Source: Actinacidiphila yanglinensis
Lineage (GTDB): Bacteria; Actinomycetota; Actinomycetes; Streptomycetales; Streptomycetaceae
Assembly: GCF_900107965.1 (NCBI RefSeq)
Contig: NZ_FNVU01000010.1
Coordinates: 1 to 64,000, forward strand
Reading direction: 5' to 3'
Length of the DNA: 64,000 nt
Part shown: positions 1 to 7,089 of the stretch, one piece after another
Layout of the letters: every line of letters starts with the position of its first letter
Position numbering within the stretch: position 1 is the stretch's first letter
Notes under the pieces: generated by a model
Seen by the model: the letters and a program-made list of their open reading frames with translations, nothing else
Databases searched by the model: none
Told to the model about the DNA's origin: nothing
Made by a program: the position numbers and the translations under genes

Positions 1-137
1 GGGCGGATGACGGTGGGACGGTCGGTGTGACGACCGGCGGGGATGGCGGTGGATCGGTCGGTACGACCGGTGGCGGCACCGTCAGTGGTGTGACGACCGG
101 CGGCGACGACGGCGGCAACGCCGGCGCGTCCGGCTGA
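1..137 (+). CDS. 3' end of a Gly/Thr-rich repeat protein (partial)
   Basis: Only the last 44 codons are inside the window, read in the frame that ends at the TGA at 135-137. The visible tail is almost entirely Gly, Thr, Val, Asp and Ser, with the short unit VTTGGDGG/VTTGGDDGG appearing twice. This is a flexible low-complexity C-terminus, as found on some secreted or surface proteins of actinomycetes. The rest of the protein lies upstream, so no function can be given. A strong inverted repeat follows the stop codon, which supports a real gene end here. Low-complexity GC-rich sequence can stay open by chance, so confidence is moderate. Confidence 0.5.
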   Translation, partial: ADDGGTVGVTTGGDGGGSVGTTGGGTVSGVTTGGDDGGNAGASG

Positions 138-154
138 CCGAGGGCCAACCCGCC

Positions 155-207
155 CGCGCCCGCCGTCCCCGCCCTGGCCCACGCCCCGGGCCCGGACGGC
201 GGGCGCG
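155..207 (+). terminator. inverted-repeat terminator after the first gene
   Basis: Positions 155-168 (CGCGCCCGCCGTCC) are perfectly complementary to 194-207, giving a 14-bp GC stem with a 25-nt loop, 17 nt after the stop codon. There is no U-tract, which is normal for actinomycete terminators. Confidence 0.6.
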
Positions 208-243
208 TGCCGTTGCTCCTGACGCGGCCCCGCCGACCGCGAG

Positions 244-277
244 GGTTACGTGAACATCACGGCATGATTGCGTAACC
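244..277. promoter_or_regulatory. nested inverted repeats, possible regulator site
   Basis: GGTTACG at 244-250 is the inverse of CGTAACC at 271-277, and inside it CGTGA (249-253) is the inverse of TCACG (257-261). It is an AT-richer island in very GC-rich flanks. It could be a distal binding site for the sugar operon downstream. The binding protein is unknown. Confidence 0.3.
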
Positions 278-435
278 ATCACCCGCCGCCCCCGACGGCC
301 CCGCCCACCGGGGCTCCTTCCAGGGCTCGCGGAGTGCTCCCGGCCCGGAATTCCCGGGGATTCCGGGCCGCGCGCGGCCCGGTCGGCCGCCGCGCGGGGC
401 GGTGCAGGGCCTGCGGAGCGCCCCCGGTCCGAGCC

Positions 436-464
436 TTGACGTCCGCCCGGGTGGGTGCCAGCAT
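436..464 (+). promoter_or_regulatory. promoter of the first sugar ABC operon
   Basis: TTGACG (436-441), a 17-nt spacer and CAGCAT (459-464) form a vegetative-type promoter. The predicted start near 471 places the palindrome at 477-488 about six bases downstream, a classical block position for a LacI repressor. The same architecture recurs at 7011, 14472 (minus) and 29544 (minus). Confidence 0.6.
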
Positions 465-476
465 CGCCGCACCGAT

Positions 477-488
477 GTTTACGTAAAC
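477..488. promoter_or_regulatory. LacI-type operator GTTTACGTAAAC
   Basis: A perfect 12-bp palindrome with the central CG typical of LacI-family operators, about 90 bp before the permease start. The likely ligand-responsive partner is the LacI gene at 4044-5108, the only regulator in this locus; that pairing is inferred from position. Confidence 0.6.
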
Positions 489-508
489 GTCAGCCCGCGC
501 GGCGAGAA

Positions 509-524
509 ATGTTTGCGCAAATAT
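509..524. promoter_or_regulatory. second palindrome, TTTGCGCAAA core
   Basis: TTTGCGCAAA (512-521) is a perfect 10-bp palindrome in the untranslated leader, 23 bp from the 477-488 operator (end to core). It also has a central CG and may be a second, weaker LacI-family site. Confidence 0.4.
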
Positions 525-577
525 CCGCCCCGCGGGACGCGGGTGAACGCCTTCGACACGACGTCAGGGAATCAGCC

Positions 578-1513
578 ATGACCGTCATTTCACCGCCCGG
601 GACGGGCAGCGGGAGAGCCCGCGGTTCCGCCCGTCCGGCACGCTCGGCACGCCGCTCGCGGTGGGCCGGGTGGGGCTTTGTGAGCCCCTTCCTGATCGTC
701 TTCGCCCTGGTCTTCCTGGCGCCGATCGGTTACTCGGTCTACCTGAGCCTGTACCGCGACCAGCTCATCGGCGGGAACCACTTCGTCGGCCTGGACAACT
801 ACCACCAGGCGTTCACCGACCACCAGTTCTGGTCCGGCCTGGGCCGGGTGGGGCTGTTCCTGCTGGTCCAGGTGCCGGTCATGCTCGGCGTCGCGCTGCT
901 GGTGGCGCTGGCGCTGGACAGCGGCCGGCTCTACGGCCGGAACTTCTTCCGGATCTCGATCTTCCTGCCGTACGCGGTGCCCGCCGTGGTCGCCACCCTG
1001 ATGTGGGGCTTCATGTACGGCAAGCAGTTCGGGCTCGTCGCGAGCGTCAACCAGCACCTGCACACGTCGATCCCCGACCCGCTCGCCCCGCACTGGGCGC
1101 TGGCGAGCATCGGCAACATCGTCACCTGGGAGTTCGTCGGCTACAACATGCTGATCTTCTACGCGGCGCTGCGGGTCATCCCCGAATCCCTCTACGAGGC
1201 CGCGGAGATCGACGGCGCCGGGCAGTGGCGGGTCATCGCCGCCATCAAACTCCCGGCGATCCGGGGCGCGTTGGTGATCGCGACGGTCTTCTCCATCATC
1301 GGCAGCTTCCAGCTGTTCAACGAGCCGAGCATTCTCAAGAGCCTGGCCCCCAACGCCATCACCACCTACTTCACCCCGAACCTCTACACCTACTCGCTCT
1401 CCTTCGCCGGGCAGCAGCACAACTACGCCGCCACGGTCGCCATCGTCATGGGGCTGGTCACCATGATCGTCGCCTACACCGTGCAGTTGCGCGGTATGCG
1501 GAAGGAGGTGTGA
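578..1513 (+). CDS. carbohydrate ABC transporter permease, MalF/UgpA type
   Basis: This is an inner-membrane permease of 311 residues that forms the translocation channel with the next gene product. It has a basic, Arg/Ser-rich cytoplasmic N-terminus of about 30 residues, then six predicted membrane segments beginning near residue 34 (FVSPFLIVFALVFLAPIGY). The EAA loop that docks the ATPase is clear from E207 (EAAEIDGAGQWRVIAAIKLP). The ATG at 578 is chosen because it follows an AGGGA motif, and the reading frame upstream shows no family similarity. It is the first gene of a permease-permease-receptor operon and no ATPase gene is linked; in Streptomyces such transporters usually share the multitask ATPase MsiK. 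The substrate is probably an oligosaccharide, and the GH35 gene downstream suggests a beta-galactoside. Confidence 0.9.
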   Translation: MTVISPPGTGSGRARGSARPARSARRSRWAGWGFVSPFLIVFALVFLAPIGYSVYLSLYRDQLIGGNHFVGLDNYHQAFTDHQFWSGLGRVGLFLLVQVPVMLGVALLVALALDSGRLYGRNFFRISIFLPYAVPAVVATLMWGFMYGKQFGLVASVNQHLHTSIPDPLAPHWALASIGNIVTWEFVGYNMLIFYAALRVIPESLYEAAEIDGAGQWRVIAAIKLPAIRGALVIATVFSIIGSFQLFNEPSILKSLAPNAITTYFTPNLYTYSLSFAGQQHNYAATVAIVMGLVTMIVAYTVQLRGMRKEV

Positions 1514-1518
1514 CCGGC

Positions 1519-2472
1519 ATGAGCACGACCAGCCACGCGCCGGGCGCGCGTACTCCTGTCACCGCCCTCCGCCCGGACGGTTCGCGGACCGCCCGAACCC
1601 TGCGCCGGACCCGGCGCCGTACGGCGGGGCGCCCTCGACGCAGTGTCCTGCTGACCGGTCTGACCGCGGTCGTGACCCTCTACTCGCTGCTGCCGCTGGG
1701 CTGGCTGCTGATCAACGCCACCAAGACCCAGCCGCGCCTGCTGGACTCGTTCGGGCTGTGGTTCAGCGGGCGGTTCGCGCTGTGGGACAACATCCGCGAG
1801 ACGTTCACCTATGACGACCACATCTTCGTGCGCTGGCTGCTCAACACGCTGCTGTACGTGGTGGTCGGCGCGGGCGGCGCGACGTTCCTGGCGGTGCTGG
1901 GCGGCTACGGGCTGGCGAAGTTCGACTTCGCCGGCAGGCGGGCGGTGTTCGCGGTCGTCATCGGCGCGGTCGCCGTGCCCGGGGCCGCGCTGGCGGTGCC
2001 GACCTTCCTGATGTTCAGCAAGATCGGGCTGACCGACACCCCGTGGGCGGTCATCGTCCCGTCGCTGATCTCGCCGTTCGGCCTGTACCTGATGTGGGTG
2101 TTCGCCGCGGAGGCGGTGCCGGACGAGCTGCTGGAGGCCGCCCGGATGGACGGCTCCGGGGAGCTGCGCACCTTCTTCCGGATCAGCCTTCCGCTGCTGG
2201 CGCCCGGCATCGTCACGGTGCTGCTGTTCACCACGGTGGCGACCTGGAACAACTACTTCCTGCCGCTGATCATGATCCGGAACCCGCACTGGTACCCGCT
2301 CACGCTGGGCCTCAACTCCTGGAACCAGCAGGCGGCGACCGCCGGCGGCCAGCCCGTGTTCAACCTCGTGATCACCGGCTCGCTGCTCACCATCGTCCCG
2401 CTGATCGCGGCCTTCCTCCTGCTCCAGCGGTACTGGCAGTCCGGCCTGGCCGCCGGAAGCGTCAAGGAGTGA
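1519..2472 (+). CDS. carbohydrate ABC transporter permease, MalG type
   Basis: This second membrane subunit (317 residues) pairs with the MalF-type protein. After an Arg-rich N-terminus of about 40 residues come six membrane segments, and the EAA loop starts near residue 206 (EAARMDGSGELRTFFRISLP). The ATG at 1519 follows the strong GGAGGTG at 1504-1510, which itself overlaps the preceding stop codon, so the two permeases are tightly coupled. The C-terminal sequence (QRYWQSGLAAGSVKE) is typical of MalG-family proteins. Family assignment is firm, but substrate is known only by context. Confidence 0.9.
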   Translation: MSTTSHAPGARTPVTALRPDGSRTARTLRRTRRRTAGRPRRSVLLTGLTAVVTLYSLLPLGWLLINATKTQPRLLDSFGLWFSGRFALWDNIRETFTYDDHIFVRWLLNTLLYVVVGAGGATFLAVLGGYGLAKFDFAGRRAVFAVVIGAVAVPGAALAVPTFLMFSKIGLTDTPWAVIVPSLISPFGLYLMWVFAAEAVPDELLEAARMDGSGELRTFFRISLPLLAPGIVTVLLFTTVATWNNYFLPLIMIRNPHWYPLTLGLNSWNQQAATAGGQPVFNLVITGSLLTIVPLIAAFLLLQRYWQSGLAAGSVKE

Positions 2473-2588
2473 CCCCGCGGGTCGCCCCGCCCGCCGCGCC
2501 CCGCCTGCCTCACCGCCCGCCCGCCCGCGCCCGCGCGCGAGGCGACGCCCCTGTCCACCGACCATCACGCACAACGGAGTGGAATGAG

Positions 2589-3935
2589 ATGACGAACAAG
2601 GTACTGCGCCGCTGGGCGCCCGGGATCGCCCTGGTGGCCACGGCCGCCCTGGCGCTGACCGCCTGCGGGTCCGGGGGGTCCGGCTCGGGCAAGGACAGCG
2701 GCGCCGGCGGTGCCGCCGCGGTGAAGTCCGCGCTCGCCAAGGGCGGGACGATCACGGTGTGGGCCTGGGAGCCGACCCTCAAGCAGGTGGTCACCGACTT
2801 CCAGCAGAAGTACCCCAAGGTGCACGTGAAGCTGGTCAACGCCGGTACCGGCAAGGACCAGTACACCGCCCTGCAGAACGCCGTCCAGGCCGGGAAGGGC
2901 GTGCCCGACGTCGCCCAGATCGAGTACTTCGCGCTGAGCCAGTTCGCGCTCGGCAAGTCGGTCACCGACCTCAGCGCCTATGGCGCCAAGAGCCTGTCGA
3001 AGACCTACTCGCCCGGTCCGTGGAACTCCGTGAACATCGACGGCGGCATCTACGGCCTGCCGATGGACTCCGGCCCGATGGCGCTGTTCTACAACAAGAA
3101 GGTCTTCGACACGTACAAGCTCCCGGTGCCCACCACCTGGGACCAGTACCTCGACGACGCCCGCAAGCTGCACCAGGCGGACCCGAAGGCGTACATCACC
3201 AGCGACACCGGCGACGCGGGCATGACCACCAGCCTCATCTGGCAGGCCGGCGGCAAGCCGTACCAGGTCGACGGCACCAAGGTCTCGGTGGACTTCGCGC
3301 ACGACTCCGGCACCGCCACGTACACCAAGGTGTGGCAGCAGCTGATCTCCGGGCACCTGCTCTCCCCGGTCATCCCGTGGAGCGACCAGTGGTACAAGGG
3401 CCTGGGGGACGGCACCATCGCCACCCTGGCCACCGGTGCCTGGATGCCGGCGAACTTCTCCTCCGGGGTGAAGGCCGCGGCCGGTGACTGGCGGGTCGCG
3501 CCGCTGCCGCAGTGGCAGGCGGGCGCCAGTGCCAGCGCCGAGAACGGCGGCAGCTCGCTCGCGGTGATGAAGGCGAGCAGCAACAAGGAACTCGCCTACG
3601 CCTTCCTCCAGTACGCCAACCAGGGCGCCGGGGTGCAGGCCCGGATCAAGGGCGGCGCCTTCCCGGCGACCACCGCCGACCTGGACTCCCAGGCGTTCCT
3701 GAACACCTCGTTCCCGTACTTCGGCGGGCAGCAGGCGAACAAGATCTTCTCCCAGTCCGCCAAGAACGTGCTGCCCGGCTGGTCGTACCTGCCCTACCAG
3801 GTCTACGCCAACTCGATCTTCAACGACACCGTCGGCAAGGCGTACGTCTCGGGCACGCCGCTGTCCGACGGGCTGAGTACCTGGCAGGACAAGTCCGTCA
3901 GCTACGGCAAGCAGCAGGGCTTCAGCGTCGGCTGA
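2589..3935 (+). CDS. extracellular sugar-binding lipoprotein
   Basis: This is the solute-binding receptor for the two preceding permeases (448 residues, family SBP_bac_1). The signal sequence ends in the lipobox LTAC, so Cys26 should be lipidated and anchor the protein outside the membrane. A Gly/Ser linker follows, then the two-lobed binding domain beginning with GTITVWAWEP. The ATG at 2589 is used; it has GGAG about 12 nt upstream, and a nearby ATG at 2584 is out of frame. The gene is separated from the permeases by 116 bp, and it is closed by a strong hairpin at 3952-3987. The ligand is not readable from sequence; the neighbouring beta-galactosidase makes a galactose-containing oligosaccharide the best guess. 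Confidence 0.9.
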   Translation: MTNKVLRRWAPGIALVATAALALTACGSGGSGSGKDSGAGGAAAVKSALAKGGTITVWAWEPTLKQVVTDFQQKYPKVHVKLVNAGTGKDQYTALQNAVQAGKGVPDVAQIEYFALSQFALGKSVTDLSAYGAKSLSKTYSPGPWNSVNIDGGIYGLPMDSGPMALFYNKKVFDTYKLPVPTTWDQYLDDARKLHQADPKAYITSDTGDAGMTTSLIWQAGGKPYQVDGTKVSVDFAHDSGTATYTKVWQQLISGHLLSPVIPWSDQWYKGLGDGTIATLATGAWMPANFSSGVKAAAGDWRVAPLPQWQAGASASAENGGSSLAVMKASSNKELAYAFLQYANQGAGVQARIKGGAFPATTADLDSQAFLNTSFPYFGGQQANKIFSQSAKNVLPGWSYLPYQVYANSIFNDTVGKAYVSGTPLSDGLSTWQDKSVSYGKQQGFSVG

Positions 3936-3951
3936 TGCCGCCGCCCCCCAG

Positions 3952-3987
3952 GGTTGCGGGGAGCGCGGGACCGTACTCCCCGCAACC
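3952..3987 (+). terminator. terminator of the ABC operon
   Basis: GGTTGCGGGGAG (3952-3963) is the exact inverse of CTCCCCGCAACC (3976-3987), a 12-bp stem with a 12-nt loop starting 17 nt after the receptor stop. It separates the transporter from the LacI gene. Confidence 0.75.
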
Positions 3988-4043
3988 TACAATTTCGGTT
4001 CACGGCATCCCCGGCCGAACCACGTACGAACTGTGAGCAGCAA

Positions 4044-5108
4044 GTGGACAGCAGCGGTACACCCAGCACCGGAGACGACGGCCCCCAGGCGGCCCGCCGC
4101 AGGCGCGGTGCGTCGATGGCGGACGTCGCCCGGCTGGCCGGCGTGTCCGCGCAGACCGTCTCCCGCGTCTCCAACGGGTACGCCGGCGTGGTGGAGAGCA
4201 CCCGCCAGCAGGTGATCGCCGCGATGAAGGAGCTCGGCTACCGGCCCAACAGCGCCGCGCGGGCCCTGAAGAGCGGGCAGTTCCACACCATCGGCGTCAT
4301 CACGTTCAACCTCTCCACCACCGGCAACACCCGCACCATCGAGGCGATCGCGACCTCGGCGGCGGTCGACGGGTACGCCACCACGCTGCTGCCGGTCGCC
4401 GTCCCCACCCAGGACAGCGTGCGCGGAGCGTTCACCCGGCTCGGCGAGCTGGCGGTCGACGGCATCGTCATCCTCATGGAGGTCCACCTGCTGGACGCGG
4501 CCACGGTGGCACTGCCGCCCAACGCCCACGTGGTGGTCGCCGACTCCAACGCCGGGGACCGCTACTGCGTGGTCGACACCGACCAGGTCGGCGGCGCCCG
4601 GGCGGCGGTGGAGCATCTGCTCGCCATCGGGCACCGCACGGTCTGGCACCTGGCCGGGCCCGCGGACTCCTTCTCCGCCGAGCGCCGGGTGGCCACCTGG
4701 CGCACGGTGCTGGAGGAGAGCGGGCGGAAGGTGCCGGAACCGCTGCGCGGCGACTGGTCGGCGGAGTCCGGCTACCGGGCCGGGCTGCGGCTGGCCGAGG
4801 AGCCGGAGTGCACCGCCGTGTTCGTCGCCAACGACCAGATGGCGCTGGGCGTGCTGCGCGCCCTGCACGAGCGCGGCCGGCGGGTGCCGGAGGACATCAG
4901 CGTGGTCGGCTTCGACGACATCCCCGAAGCGGCCTCCTTCCTGCCGCCGCTGACCACGGTGCACCAGGACTTCTCGGAGGTCGGGCGGCTGTGCGTGGCC
5001 GGGGTGCTGCGGCAGATCCGCAACAACCAGGAGGAGACCGGCACCACGCTGGTGCCCACCCGGCTGGTGGTGCGGGCGAGCACCGCACCTCCCGCCGCGG
5101 CCTCCTGA
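4044..5108 (+). CDS. LacI-family transcriptional regulator (locus 1)
   Basis: This is a sugar-responsive DNA-binding regulator of 354 residues. The N-terminal helix-turn-helix lies at about residues 25-45 (MADVARLAGVSAQTVSRVSNG), with the hinge helix near NSAARALKSG, followed by a periplasmic-binding-protein-like effector domain ending with the usual VVGFDDIPEA and PPLTTVHQ segments. The GTG at 4044 is chosen because it leaves a short Arg-rich leader before the DNA-binding domain; an upstream in-frame extension would run into the terminator hairpin. It sits between the transporter and the GH35 gene. It probably represses the operon through the 12-bp palindrome at 477-488. Confidence 0.9.
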   Translation: MDSSGTPSTGDDGPQAARRRRGASMADVARLAGVSAQTVSRVSNGYAGVVESTRQQVIAAMKELGYRPNSAARALKSGQFHTIGVITFNLSTTGNTRTIEAIATSAAVDGYATTLLPVAVPTQDSVRGAFTRLGELAVDGIVILMEVHLLDAATVALPPNAHVVVADSNAGDRYCVVDTDQVGGARAAVEHLLAIGHRTVWHLAGPADSFSAERRVATWRTVLEESGRKVPEPLRGDWSAESGYRAGLRLAEEPECTAVFVANDQMALGVLRALHERGRRVPEDISVVGFDDIPEAASFLPPLTTVHQDFSEVGRLCVAGVLRQIRNNQEETGTTLVPTRLVVRASTAPPAAAS

Positions 5109-5210
5109 CAGCGCCGCGCGCCGCCGTTCCTCCCGGCCCGGCGCCGGCTCCCCCTTCCCCTGCGGCCCCCAGCGGCGGGCCGCCCCCCTTGGCAGATGAG
5201 GCGGACCACC

Positions 5211-6956
5211 ATGCCCGAATTGCAGACCGGCGCCGACGGCTTCCTCCTGGACGGTGCGCCCTTCCGCATCCTGTCCGGTGCCCTGCACTACTTCCGCGTC
5301 CACCCGGACCAGTGGACCGACCGGTTGCGCAAGGCGCGCGCGATGGGCCTGAACACCGTCGACACCTATATCCCATGGAACCTGCACGAACGCCGCCGCG
5401 GCACTGTGGAGTGGGACGGCGGCATCGACCTGCCGCGCTTCCTGGACCTCGCCGCGGCCGAGGGCCTGCACGTCCTGCTGCGGCCGGGCCCGTACATCTG
5501 CGCCGAGTGGGAGGGCGGCGGGCTGCCGTCCTGGCTGCTGGCCGAGCCCGGGATACGGCTGCGCACCACCGACCCGCGCTACCTGGCGGCCGTCGACGCC
5601 TACTTCGGCAGGCTGCTGCCGCGCCTGGCGCCGTACCTGTCCACCCGCGGCGGGCCGGTGATCGCGGTCCAGGTCGAGAACGAGTACGGCGCCTACGGTG
5701 ACGACGCCGCCTACATCGACCACCTGGTCGACCTGCTGCGACGGCACGGCGTCGACGTCCCGCTGTTCACCTGCGACCAGCCGGGCGACCTCGCCCGGGG
5801 CAGCGTTCCCGGTGTGCTCGCGACCGCCAACTTCGGCAGCGGCGCCGAGCGGAACCTGGCGCTGCTGCGCGCGCGGCAGCCCGAAGGGCCGCTGATGGTC
5901 ACCGAGTTCTGGAACGGCTGGTTCGACCGCTGGGGCGGGGTGCACACCACCCGGTCCGCCGCCGAGGCCGCCGCCGAACTCGACACCACGCTGGCGGCCG
6001 GGGCCAGCGTCAGCCTCTACATGTTCCACGGCGGCACCAACTTCGGCTTTACCAGCGGGGCCAACGACAAGCACACCTACCGGCCCACCGTCACCTCCTA
6101 CGACTACGACGCCCCGCTGGACGAGGCGGGCGACCCGACCGCGAAGTACACCGCCTTCCGGGAGGTCATCGCCCGGCACGCCCCGGTGCCCGACCTCCCC
6201 GCGCCCGCGCCCTCGAAGAAGCTCAACGTCCTCGACGTGCGCCTGCCGCGGAGCGTGTCCCTGCTGGCGGCGGCCGACCTGCTCGGCACCGCGGTGGACG
6301 CGGAACGGCCCAGGACCATGGAGGAACTCGGCCAGGACTTCGGGTTCGTGCTCTGCACCACCGAACTGCCCGCCGCGGGACCGGTGGAGCTGGACGTGGA
6401 GGGCGTCGCCGACCGGGCCCAGGTCTTCGTCGACGGCCAGCCGGTCGGAGTGCTGGAACGGGAGTCCCACCACCGGGCGCTGGCCTTCGTCTCGCCGGCG
6501 CCCGGCGCGCGGCTGGACCTGCTGGTGGAGAACCAGGGCCGGGTCAACTACGGCCCGGGCATCCACGACCGCAAGGGCATCCTCGGCGAGGTGCGGCTGA
6601 ACGGGCGGCGCGCCCGGGGCTGGACCAGCCGCCCGATCGCACTCGCCGGCCTGGACCTGCCCTTCCGCCCGACGGACGTCCCGCCGGTGGGGCCCACCTT
6701 CCACCGCGGCACCGTCGCGCTGGAGGAGGCCGCGGACACCTACCTGGACCTGACCGGCTGGACCAAGGGCAACGCGTGGGTCAACGGCTTCCACCTGGGC
6801 CGCTACTGGTCGCGTGGCCCGCAACGGCGGCTGTACGTCCCGGGGCCGGTGCTGCGGGCGGGCGACAACGAGATCGTCGTGCTCGAACTGCACGCCACGG
6901 CCCGGCGGTCGGTGGATCTGCGCGACACCGCCGACCTGGGGCCGACCGAGGAGTGA
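5211..6956 (+). CDS. GH35 beta-galactosidase (cytoplasmic)
   Basis: A glycoside hydrolase family 35 enzyme of 581 residues with no signal peptide, so it should act on beta-galactosides after import. The TIM barrel carries the family signature around GPYICAEWEGGGLPSWL, the acid/base Glu158 in VENEYGAYG and the nucleophile Glu232 in VTEFWNGWFDRWGG. Beta-sandwich domains follow, ending in the typical WVNGFHLGRYWSRGPQ segment and the GDNEIVVLEL strand. The ATG at 5211 is preferred over the ATG at 5196 because the GAGGCGG at 5198-5204 is correctly spaced for it. Its position just after the transporter and LacI gene suggests the locus handles a galactosyl oligosaccharide. Confidence 0.9.
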   Translation: MPELQTGADGFLLDGAPFRILSGALHYFRVHPDQWTDRLRKARAMGLNTVDTYIPWNLHERRRGTVEWDGGIDLPRFLDLAAAEGLHVLLRPGPYICAEWEGGGLPSWLLAEPGIRLRTTDPRYLAAVDAYFGRLLPRLAPYLSTRGGPVIAVQVENEYGAYGDDAAYIDHLVDLLRRHGVDVPLFTCDQPGDLARGSVPGVLATANFGSGAERNLALLRARQPEGPLMVTEFWNGWFDRWGGVHTTRSAAEAAAELDTTLAAGASVSLYMFHGGTNFGFTSGANDKHTYRPTVTSYDYDAPLDEAGDPTAKYTAFREVIARHAPVPDLPAPAPSKKLNVLDVRLPRSVSLLAAADLLGTAVDAERPRTMEELGQDFGFVLCTTELPAAGPVELDVEGVADRAQVFVDGQPVGVLERESHHRALAFVSPAPGARLDLLVENQGRVNYGPGIHDRKGILGEVRLNGRRARGWTSRPIALAGLDLPFRPTDVPPVGPTFHRGTVALEEAADTYLDLTGWTKGNAWVNGFHLGRYWSRGPQRRLYVPGPVLRAGDNEIVVLELHATARRSVDLRDTADLGPTEE

Positions 6957-7010
6957 GGCGCCGGCGGACGCCGGCCCGGTGTCCGCCCGGCCCTTGCCGG
7001 CCGTGGGCCA

Positions 7011-7039
7011 TTGATGCCGCGGGGGCGCGGGGGTAGCGT
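7011..7039 (+). promoter_or_regulatory. promoter of the oxidoreductase fusion gene
   Basis: TTGATG (7011-7016), a 17-nt spacer and TAGCGT (7034-7039). The 16-bp palindrome at 7052-7067 lies immediately downstream of the predicted start. Confidence 0.65.
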
Positions 7040-7051
7040 CGTCCGAGCATC

Positions 7052-7067
7052 CCGTGAACGTTCACGG
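7052..7067. promoter_or_regulatory. perfect 16-bp LacI-type operator
   Basis: CCGTGAACGTTCACGG is fully self-complementary with a central CG, placed between the -10 box and the ribosome binding site of the fusion gene. The overlapping downstream LacI gene at 9102 is the obvious candidate to bind it. Confidence 0.7.
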
Positions 7068-7089
7068 CCGGATCGAGGGAAGGCTCCCC

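Larger units (their letters stand above)
138..577. other. intergenic region with terminator, inverted repeats and sugar promoter
   Basis: No credible gene lies between the repeat-protein stop and the first permease. The region holds a 14-bp stem terminator, a nested inverted repeat near 244-277, a promoter at 436-464 and two LacI-type palindromes near 477 and 509, each listed separately. Confidence 0.6.

Noticed and set aside
3987..6893. 968-codon minus-strand frame across the LacI and GH35 genes
   Set aside because: It spans two real genes on the other strand and shows only shadow composition.
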